From: Candidatus Hartigia pinicola
GTDB lineage: Bacteria > Pseudomonadota > Gammaproteobacteria > Enterobacterales > Enterobacteriaceae
Direction of reading: 5' to 3'
DNA length: 64,000 nucleotides
Assembly: GCA_020541205.1 (NCBI GenBank)
Contig: CP048208.1
Coordinates: 806,001-870,000 of the forward strand
The notes beneath the pieces are model-generated. The model did not search any database. It had not been told where the DNA came from and saw only the letters and a list, made by a program, of their open reading frames with translations. The translations under genes and the position numbers were made by a program. Numbering within the stretch: position 1 is the first letter of the stretch; each line of letters begins with the position of its first letter. Below, piece after piece: positions 50,409-61,106 of this stretch.

Positions 50409-52265
50409 ATGCGTCAAATATGGGCAATTATCGCCATTATATTTAAATTTAACTGGCGGGTATTACAATTTATGAGGGAGTTAGTTTTTAACATGATATT
50501 TCTAGTTTTGTGTTGTGTAATAATTGGCTTGATAACCTTATACAAATCTGATTCTATACTTGATAAAAAATATCTTGGTGCGCTTTATGTTGATTTACAG
50601 GGTGTTGTAGTTGATCAAGTTTCTACTCCTAATCCATTAAATCGAGTGAGTAGAGAGTTATTAGGAAAGCCTATGCATCGCCTGAAAACAAACTCACTTT
50701 TTAACATTGTTAATACTATTCGTAAGGCAGCTACTGACGATCGGATTACAGGTATGGTACTGCGATTAGATAACCTTGTGAGCGCAGACCAATCTGCTTT
50801 AAATTTTATTGGTAAAGCTATCCTAGAATTTAAACAATTAGGGAAGCCAATTTATGCGATTGGTGATAATTTTAGTCAATTGCAGTATTACTTAGCAAGC
50901 TATGCAAATCAGATTTTTCTTGCTCCACAAGGTGTAGTAGAGGTGCAAGGGTTTTCAATGAATACCCTCTATTATAAAACCTTTTTAGAAAAACTTAAAA
51001 TAAATAGCTTTATTTTTCGAGTAGGTACATATAAATCAGCAGTTGAGCCATTGATGCGTAATAATATGTCCCCTGAAGCATATGAAGAAAATATTCAATG
51101 GTTAAATTCTCTATGGAGTAATTATCTTGATACAGTTGCTAAAAATCGTGGAACTACACCAGCAGATATTTTCCCAGGTACAGAAGTGTTTTTAAGAAAA
51201 TTAGACGCAGCTAATGGTGATAATACAAAGTATGCTGTAGATCAAAAATTAGTAGATAAGATCTATACTCGCACACAAATGGAAAATGTACTAACAAAAC
51301 AGTTTGGTTGGAATACTACTGATAAGCATTTTAACTACATTAGTATTTATGATTACTCAGATAAAATTACTAATACAAAAACTGAAAAAACAGGTAATGT
51401 TGCAGTGATTGTTGTTCAAGGCACGATTATGGATAATGGACAAATGCCTGGTATTGCGAATGCTGAGCTAATTAGTCAACAGATCCGAGACGCTCGTCTC
51501 AATGAAAATATCAAAGCGATTATTTTACGTGTTAACACTCCAGGAGGCAGTGTTTCTGGTTCGGATCTGATCCGGAGTGAATTAATGTCAGTGCGTGAAT
51601 CTGAAAAACCGATTATTGTTTCCATGGGTGGAATAGCGGCATCTGGTGGTTATTGGATTTCAACACCAGCAAACTATATTATTGCTAGCCCAATAACTTT
51701 AACAGGTTCTATTGGTATTTTTGGTGTACTTAACACTTTTGAAAAATCGCTTAATTCTTTAGGAATCTACAGTGACGGTATATCTACCACCTCTCTTTCT
51801 GATATTTCAATAACGAAAGGCATTAGTCCTGCATTTTCCAAGATGATGCAGCTTACTATAGAAAATGGCTATCAAACTTTTATTAAGTTAGTATCTCAGT
51901 CACGACATAAAACGTTTGATGAGGTTGATAAAATAGCTCAAGGGCGTGTTTGGGTTGGTATTGAAGCGAAAAAAAATGGTTTAGTTGATCAACTCGGTGA
52001 TTTTGATGATGCAGTCAAAAAAGCCGCTAAATTAGCAAATCTTGAAGATGTAAAATTAGATTGGATGCAGCCTGATTTAACCTTTATAGATCAAATCCTT
52101 CTAGAGTTGAATGTGAACTTTCAAACTCTTGTACCAGATATTTTACAAGTTTTTTTACCACAATTTCTTTCTACTAATATTCGTCAACAAGAACAATTTT
52201 TCTTAAATGTGAATGATCCACAAAATCGTTATGCATTATGCTTAACGTGTGCTGAAATTAATTAA
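50409..52265 (+). CDS. sppA: Protease IV, signal peptide peptidase
   Basis: Inner-membrane serine protease that degrades signal peptides after preprotein cleavage. It has 618 residues, as in E. coli. An N-terminal membrane anchor spans about residues 28-46 and is followed by two tandem S49 peptidase domains. The Ser-Lys dyad typical of SppA is present: K209 in FRVGTYKSAVEP of the first domain and S412 in GGIAASGGYWIS of the second (S409 in E. coli, shifted by three residues). 'RVNTPGGSVSGS' and 'LTGSIGIFGV' are further family marks, and the end FNDPQNRYA(F)CLTCA is recognisable as VNDPQNRYALCLTCAE. GGAG at 50400-50403 precedes ATG by five bases. Two hairpins follow the stop. Its E. coli neighbours, ydjA upstream and ansA downstream, are missing. 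Intact retention in so reduced a gene set suggests ongoing Sec-dependent export. Confidence 0.97.
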   Translation: MRQIWAIIAIIFKFNWRVLQFMRELVFNMIFLVLCCVIIGLITLYKSDSILDKKYLGALYVDLQGVVVDQVSTPNPLNRVSRELLGKPMHRLKTNSLFNIVNTIRKAATDDRITGMVLRLDNLVSADQSALNFIGKAILEFKQLGKPIYAIGDNFSQLQYYLASYANQIFLAPQGVVEVQGFSMNTLYYKTFLEKLKINSFIFRVGTYKSAVEPLMRNNMSPEAYEENIQWLNSLWSNYLDTVAKNRGTTPADIFPGTEVFLRKLDAANGDNTKYAVDQKLVDKIYTRTQMENVLTKQFGWNTTDKHFNYISIYDYSDKITNTKTEKTGNVAVIVVQGTIMDNGQMPGIANAELISQQIRDARLNENIKAIILRVNTPGGSVSGSDLIRSELMSVRESEKPIIVSMGGIAASGGYWISTPANYIIASPITLTGSIGIFGVLNTFEKSLNSLGIYSDGISTTSLSDISITKGISPAFSKMMQLTIENGYQTFIKLVSQSRHKTFDEVDKIAQGRVWVGIEAKKNGLVDQLGDFDDAVKKAAKLANLEDVKLDWMQPDLTFIDQILLELNVNFQTLVPDILQVFLPQFLSTNIRQQEQFFLNVNDPQNRYALCLTCAEIN

Positions 52266-52271
52266 CTTATT

Positions 52272-52304
52272 TAACCTCCCTGTAGCTGTTATAAAGGGAG
52301 GTTA
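52272..52304 (+). terminator. GC-rich hairpin after sppA
   Basis: A perfect 9 bp stem, TAACCTCCC/GGGAGGTTA (52272-52280 and 52296-52304), starts six bases after the stop codon. It is the most G+C-rich stem in the window outside the tRNAs. It lacks its own T-run but is immediately followed by a second hairpin. Confidence 0.7.
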
Positions 52305-52307
52305 CTT

Positions 52308-52326
52308 GTTACTTTTTCTGAGTAAC
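52308..52326 (+). terminator. Second hairpin after sppA
   Basis: GTTACT (52308-52313) pairs with AGTAAC (52321-52326) around TTTTCTG. A T-rich tract (TTCTTTTTATT) follows five A residues later. With the preceding stem it forms a tandem terminator. Confidence 0.5.
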
Positions 52327-52700
52327 AAAAATTCTTTTTATTAAAAATTTTTTAATAAATAATATGTAAGTAAAACTAAATAAGTTTAAATAGTTTTTGT
52401 ATAAAAATAATATATTTGACGGTGTGTTTTTATTCTTTATAGATTATTAATTTTATTTAAGTAGATGAGATATAATAGCAATAGATTTATAAAAGTATAT
52501 ACTGACTAAACTATCAATATATGATGCAGTATCATAAGTCTGCATTCTCTATATTAAATTATTTTATATTGTATTGGTTAAAATTATTGAGTATTATTAT
52601 TTTAAATCCTTAAATTTATTAAAATAATACTAGATTTTATTGATTTTTCTAACTCTATACTGAGAGTAGATATTTTGTAATGATATTAGTAAAATATAAT

Positions 52701-52718
52701 TATGACTATGACTATGAC
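52701..52718 (+). repeat. Three tandem copies of TATGAC
   Basis: A short direct repeat with three exact hexamer copies. It is the kind of slippage repeat expected in non-coding DNA; no function is suggested. Confidence 0.6.
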
Positions 52719-53710
52719 TGAATTATACTCTTAGCTAGTAATAATAAAAATGTATTGTATAGATTTTTCTTTATGTTCAGTTTAAAAAAAACTAACACAT
52801 ATATTATTTTTCTAATTAGATATGCGTGTTAATGATTTTTTTAGAAAAAGTGTTATATAGTGTTTTTATATTTTAGAAAGAATGACCCTCAAAAAAAAGA
52901 ATTGAGTTGTCTGGAGTGGAAGTGCAAAATACACATTTAAAATATTTTTAAAATGAAGTAAAAAATGAAAGGCGCATACCATGCGTATAATTATAAATTA
53001 TAAAATATTAACAACACAAATATAATGTCTTCAAAGATTATGATACTAGTAGAAGATTTTTACTATTAAAATAGTATATTGTAGTAGAAAATTAAGTTTT
53101 ATCAAAACTATTATATGTAATCATAATAGTGAATGGCATTAGAAAATTATCTTTATGATTTTTATCTTATAAAAATGATTGCTCTATGTATGCTATGTCT
53201 TAATAGATTATCGCTGATAAACGTGAAAAGTATATGAGCTGAGCTGCATTTTAAATATCTGTTTTAGTTTTTAGTGATAATATATACCGTCTAGGTATTG
53301 CGTAAAAAAATACTAAATAAGCACTGTTAAGTATTATTTAGCGATTCAATGTTTGCACTATTCTTTTTATTAGTTTTGGCGTAAAATCAGATTCCTGTTA
53401 TGTTTGAAGTGAGTTAGTAATTCATTTTCACTTCTATTAAAATGTTTAACATTTTACTCTTAAAGTAACTTTATACGAGAAAATATCTTAGTAAAATATT
53501 CTTAAATTTTATTAATGAAATAATGTTAGAGTTGTTAATATATGCCATGTATTGATAGATAATTATTATTAATAATAAGATCATAAAGTCGTTTTTAGTT
53601 TTTATATAATGTTAAAAGTATATTGAGAATCAGGATCTTTCAAAAATATTTTTGTATAATCAAATGATAAAAGAAAATAGATTAATCTAAAATTAATGTA
53701 TTTTACTTGT

Positions 53711-53756
53711 TAATCAGAAAACTAATGCATAAGTTAATTTATTAGTTTTCTGATTA
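53711..53756 (+). terminator. Orphan terminator-like hairpin with 16 bp perfect stem
   Basis: Arms 53711-53726 and 53741-53756 pair without a mismatch, with a 14-base loop, and the second arm runs straight into TTTTTA. The shape is that of an intrinsic terminator. The nearest upstream gene on this strand, sppA, ends 1.4 kb earlier and already has its own hairpins. It probably marks the end of a gene that has since eroded, or a transcript not recognised here. Confidence 0.5.
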
Positions 53757-56481
53757 TTTTTAAAGATCTTATTTACAATTATTATTGTTATTTTAATGAT
53801 AAAATTGCAAGAATCAATATCAGTATTTATGATTATAAGTAGTTTTATTTTACGTGTTTTTGTTTAGTGTTTTTATATCTTTTTTCTAAAATTGCTATTA
53901 TATTAAATTTTAGCATTATATTTTTATATTGTTGAATTAGTCCTGCTAAAATTTTCAGTTTCTCCTGTAAATATTATTCGTTATCTCAGAAATTTTAGTC
54001 CTAAAACCATATTTACATTACTTAGTTTTTAAAAAATAATATATTTATGAATAATATTTTGCGATATTAGATTTTTATTAAAAATAAAATTAGTTTCATC
54101 TTGTATTATTTTTTAAGCCGAAGATTGATAGATAATTATCAGATTCATGTATACAACCACTATAATAATTCCTGTAATTGAATAATTCTTCATGAAAATT
54201 TATGTTATTTGAGTGTTCGTTTTTAACTAACGTGAATCATTTTTATTTTATCTTTTCTACATTTTTAATGCTGTTTCATTTGCAATGTGAATCAGTGCAT
54301 TAAAAGAAAATAACATAACGCAATAATATTAGAAATAATCATAAAAACTGTGATTGTCATTTGTGCGTGATTTCAATAATGTGTTTGTTAAGTCTAATGT
54401 TAAATTAATACGAGTATAAATAACAGTGAGTGTAATAGTTATTACAATAATAAGGAAGGCTTTTCACTACATATGTAGAACGATTCACGCTTATAATATA
54501 TAGAGGTAGTTTCTTTATGTTAAAGGTTTTTTTTAGATCAAAATAGTATTATGTGAGACTAGTTTGATAGGAAGTATACTTTTCAAGTAGAGATACGTTA
54601 TCATGATAGTCATTATTAATATTTATAACATATAATTAATTAATAGTGTAATATACAAATCAGTCTGAGATGTTGTCTTGATTTTAAGATTATGTCATAG
54701 CGTTTTAATTACGTTAAATTTATAATTTTTTCTTGTTTATTATTACTAGAATGTATTATTTCATATTGAAAATCAGTTTCAGTAAGTAATGCACTAGGCG
54801 TTGATTAAACTACTACTTTAAGTAAATATAAGATTTAGTGAGATTATCTGTATTTTACAAAATAAACTTAAGTTATTATAATTATAGATAATCATTAAGT
54901 CCTCTAGTTTAGCATTTTTATTGAAATACCTATTGATTTATCATATAGATATTAGCATGACAGGCGTTTGATTTTTCTGGTGTTATTGAGCGGTAATGTT
55001 ATTAGATGATTTTCACAAGATAGTCATAGAGTAGCTGTAACTGCTAAAAAATGTGTTAGTATTTTACCAAAATTATATAGATAGCTCTTCTAAAAAAATT
55101 ACATTTTTACGTCTGTTATAAAAAGATACGTTAATTCATATCGCCTGATAAACAATTTATGAGAATATATTTAGGTATAGACGAAGATATAGATAAGCAT
55201 AGATATAAGAATGGTGTAATATTTTATAACTAATATAAGAAATTGTAATCTATGAACTTAAAAAGTTTTTTATTAGTTATAAAATTGTTTTTTAGATAAC
55301 AATTAACTTGATAAAACTCAGAGTTTATTTAGTATTTGTTGCGAAATACAACAACAATGAATTCTATATTTACAAACTAAAGTTATGTATTTTATATACC
55401 TTTTATCGTTTTCTCATATTTTATGATGTTGTTTTTTCATTCAATTGACATTTAATAATTCAATGGTTTGAAAGTGTGCATTTTATTTTATTTTTATATC
55501 TTAACGATCATTAACAGTATGTACGGAAAAGGATCTAAAAAAATATTTCATTCCTATTATAGTCATTTGATTTATATATTATTTAGGAATTCTAGTAAGT
55601 TATATGTGAGATGAAATTTATCTATAAATTTTATTTATATCATTCCTGTTGTGTATATATCAGTACATGAAAGATACCGTCAGTCGTTAGCGCAATATGT
55701 TATTTAATATCGGAAATTTCTACTGGAATACTAGATTTTATGTATCGCGCTAATTTCTACATGCTTAATCAGATTATGATGACGAAAGTAATATTGATAT
55801 TTCTATCGCTATTTATATGAACTTTATTAATTATTCTTTAAAATTTATCTTGGAATAGATTGATACTATTTTGTCAGTTTAAATTCATGTAGTTTAAGAA
55901 ATATATAATATTTTTCTAAAAAAGTATTATGATAGACATATCTATTAGTAGTTGTTTGTAAAAATATATAACAGTGTATAAAATAGATCACATAGATCAA
56001 TTTTCAATACACTTCGCGATTTTAGCTGATAAGTTACAATTTTTTAATTACTTGTAATATATCTTGATTAATGCTATTATCACATAACGTTTTATTCTAA
56101 ATCAATACATAAATTGTTCTGTTGATATGCAATTCTTAAAATATTTTTATAGCGTATTTTATTAATGCAGATTCAATGTTTTCGGAAGTATTACATAAAA
56201 TCTGACTTGATTTTATTTAACTCTTAAATATTCTGAAGTTTCTTATTTGTGTTTATATAACAAGCTAAATTTTTGATTGATGATAATAATATGCAATAAA
56301 TACAATATTTATACTCATGAAAATTAATATACTTTATTTTTGAATTTGTGACAGTTTTCACATTTATTTTTGATAGAAGATTTTATTATTCTGTATGTTT
56401 TAGGGATATATTTTAATATATATTGTTTCAAGTAACTGAGCATTCAGATATCAAGTGGTTCTTAGGGTGAATTTAAAATTA

Positions 56482-56510
56482 TTGACACTATTCTCTTGAC
56501 GGCTTATAAT
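56482..56510 (+). promoter_or_regulatory. Consensus sigma70 promoter of gapA
   Basis: TTGACA (56482-56487) and TATAAT (56505-56510) match the sigma70 consensus at all twelve positions, with the optimal 17-base spacer. Transcription should start near 56517, giving a leader of about 50 bases. gapA would then be constitutively and strongly expressed. E. coli uses several promoters here, including a heat-shock one; only this one is evident. Confidence 0.88.
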
Positions 56511-56547
56511 ATTTTTGTGACTAACAGATAACTTAATTCATAAATAA

Positions 56548-57570
<1,023 letters not shown>

Positions 57571-57589
57571 GCATATTAACTGTAATTGT

Positions 57590-57607
57590 AGCCGTCGATT
57601 GGCGGCT
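57590..57607 (+). terminator. Intrinsic terminator of gapA
   Basis: AGCCGTC (57590-57596) pairs with GGCGGCT (57601-57607), including one T-G pair, around a four-base GATT loop. A T/A-rich tail (TTATATATATTATTTT) follows. It lies 19 bases after the stop codon and is among the most G+C-rich stems in the window. Confidence 0.85.
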
Positions 57608-60600
57608 TTATATATATTATTTTAAATATACTAATTACACGTATCTGATTTTAATAATTATTATCCATAAATAGCTTACAATATAAAGTTAAGAGAATAG
57701 AAAGTTTTTAAGCTTATATGTATTTTTAAGTGCTTATGAGATAATTAATAATATTACGGATTGTAATAGAAATAGAATAAATTCTAATTTAACTCACTGC
57801 AGGAAGAAATTTGATCTTTTATATAGCTCTTTGAAATTCATCAATATTTTTTAATTCAATTAGCATTAGATTCATAATCTAATACTTGAAAAGTATATTA
57901 AAATCTTGAAGTGAATTGCGTTTTCTTATTTTAATAATGATGTTTAGTATAGTATACCACTATATGTGCTTTTCACTTATATAAACGCTATACTCTGTAT
58001 AGTTTTATATAGAAAATTTATTTTATCTACATAAAAATTATTTACATATTTTTGATCTATAACATAGACTCTTGCTAATATTATAATATTTATTAAATTT
58101 TTTGTCTTGCTCTTATGCTTAATATAGAATATGTTTAATTCATATTTATGTTTTCTGTAGTAATAATTAGATTTATTCTAGTGATCTATCTATTAAAATA
58201 TTACGATAGTGATGCATGGTAACTTTATTGAGAAATAATTAAGGTGGTATTTTATAGGCAACTATCTTCTAGAATATATTAAATGGTATATAAAATACAT
58301 AGTTTATAGAGATTCAGTTTAGAAAGTATGTATATACATTTAATTCTTTTTGAAAAAGAAGGGCTAAATTTAGTGAAATATTTTTCAATGAGTCTTATTG
58401 CTGTAAAGATTATATTATTCTGATAATATACATTATATAATAATATTTTAGAATGCTATATAATTGCATATAATTATATAGAATAAGATTCTATTGTAAC
58501 AATGTAATAATGTAACGACTTATGATGATATTGCACTATCATATAAAATACGAAAAATCTTACCATTTTCTGTTAAAATTTGTTGAATATTATGATGAAA
58601 CTAGCATTGAATCATTCACTTTTATTTTTATAAATCGTTATCAATATTGAGTTTTATTATGCAGTAAATCTAACTTTCTAGTTTATCTAATTTTTAACAA
58701 ATTAAATTTTTAATCGTATTTTACTCATTCTTACACTATTAATAACTTAAAGAAAGTACGTAATTTTTAATTTTGTAATCTAATTCGCAAAGTATTAACA
58801 GTTTTTTGAGAAGTGATCATGTACAATCTTGATTGTTATTATAATATACCTATATTATAGAGAATTTTTTAATAGTATGGTGACTTATATTTAACAATGC
58901 GAATTAGATAGTTTTATTGATTTCATAATATTGATATATAATAGATATTATTTTACTACTATATTTAACATAATTAAAATATAGTGTAATGTAGTTTAAA
59001 AGGTATCGATCTATATTTTAAATATGTATTACATCTCTTTAATTAGAAAACTAGTCGCAGTCATGAGGTTTTATTTTTAGGGAGTCTATTTTGTAATACT
59101 ATTTATATTACTAGAATTTTTCTTTAGAAATATTTTTATTTAAAATAATAATTTCATATTTTTTGAAATATATATCACGCTATTATAAAACTCAAAACTC
59201 TAGATTCGATTATTGTAATAACTGTTATCTTTTCTCTTGTATACAAAAATATTTTATAAATAAATATTTTATGAATTATTTTAAATAATTTTTAATTAAT
59301 ATTTATATATTGAAACTATTAATTAAATTATATTAATATCAAATTTATTATTATGTATATTTAAAAATGAAAATATTTAAATTATTAATAATAAAATATT
59401 TCATTTAATACTAATATTAAATTTCTATATTCTAATTTTTAGAAACTGATTACATTAAATAAAAATTTAATTTTTATAAACTATTTTAATATTTTTAAAA
59501 TTAAATTTAATATAATATAAAATTACACATAATTAATTTTAAAAATATTTTTATTAATTTATTTATTGTAGTTAAAAAAAATAAGTCTAATTTTATTAGT
59601 TATCTCTAGGTTAAAATTAATATATGTTTTGTAATTATAGAATTTTTAATATAAATATATTATAATGAATTATATAAATATATAAGTGATGTTTATTTTT
59701 ATATTTTTATAGTAAATTATTTAATTTTCTATAAATAACTCCGTTATAGATAATAAGTATTAAATAAAATTTTTTATTTTTAAATAAATAATTTCAATAT
59801 TAGAGATAATAATTAATAAAATATTTCACTAAGATATTTTAGAAAGTAAAATTTTATTAATTAAACTTAGTTTTATAAATATAGTTTCTTAAGAAAAATA
59901 AGCATATATTATAATAGAGTAGAATAAAAAATTTTTAAAAAAAATTGATTTAAATAATGATGTAACACAAAAATTAAATCGGATTGTATCCGACTCTTAA
60001 TATACAGTAAAACTATAATAGAGATATTACAATTATTTAAGAACCTAGTTTGTTTAAGTTATAAGACTCTGTATATATTTTACACAGTAATAATAAAGTA
60101 ACTTAATAATGTGCGTTTTTATATTAAACGTTATATTGAAACTGATGATTTCTATTAATAGAAATAAAACTGCACAACATTGATTGATTTTAAATTGTAG
60201 CTCTTATAGTTTTTGAAAAACTAATAGTTTCTTTTACATCTTTAGAAAGGATACTAAATGTATTGTATGGAACATCTACTTATTTATTTAAAGATTTACG
60301 TTAAACTAACTAAAAACTAGAAGAATCTAGTGTAATTTTTAATACCAATCTCAATTATGTAGTTTGTAATTGTATTAAATAGATGAGTTTATGAATAACA
60401 TTTTATTAATTATGTTTGTATACTTTTAAATAGATTTATTTAGTGAAGTGTAGTTTATCTTCTAAAATTAATATTGTAATAAAATTAAAATTCTTTTTTA
60501 ATAACAACAGATTTTAGGTAATTTTTGTTAAATAAAATGAATGTATATAGTTTAAATTTTTGTTTTATTCACTACAATCAGTCTTTATTATTAACAGGTT

Positions 60601-60917
60601 TAAATATTTAAAAATAAATAAATTAATTATACTTTAAAAGACTTCAAAATTTAATGATGAATATTGATCTCAAACTTTTAACTTTAACAATATTTTTTTA
60701 GGTAATTTTTACTCTCATTTGAAGGAGAAGAAAAATAATAACAATTTTCTAATAATGTAAAACATGAATACTGATCATTATTAATGTTTTGTTAAAAAAT
60801 ATATTAAACAGAGTCTTTATAATTAAATAAAAGCAAGGATAATTTTCAATTTTAATATTATTTTTAGTGAAACAATGTTATGAAATAAATATAAGTACAT
60901 GATTCTATATAAAATGA

Positions 60918-61106
60918 ATCAGTCTTGATAGGTATTTTAATAAAGCTAACTATAAAATAGTATTAGGTTTGTCTAAAAGTTCTAGCGAAGTGCAACAAAC
61001 ACTTCTGAAACCTTTATTTAATAATTTTGAATATGAAGTTGAAACGCATATATTAAATACACTTGAATATCACTTTTTCTGTAATGGACTATATTTGATA
61101 TTTTGA
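60918..61106 (+). pseudogene. Open fragment of a possible decayed gene
   Basis: This 62-codon frame has no start codon at all and reads ISLDRYFNKANYKIVLGLSK, then Ser/Glu/Gln-rich residues, 'LLKPLFNNFEYEVETH' and a hydrophobic end. The content of Ser, Glu, Gln, Val and Gly is higher than in random frames of this DNA. Because it lacks an ATG it would not be noticed in a start-based gene search. No family was recognised. A 37-codon ORF further on (62190-62303, MFLFTIFDKTVEVDYFKFNI onward) may belong to the same dead gene. Confidence 0.25.

Noticed and set aside
57660-57672. TTATCCATA considered as a DnaA box for an origin
   Set aside because: It is a single one-mismatch match with no cluster of boxes, no dnaA/gidA neighbourhood and no skew switch visible.
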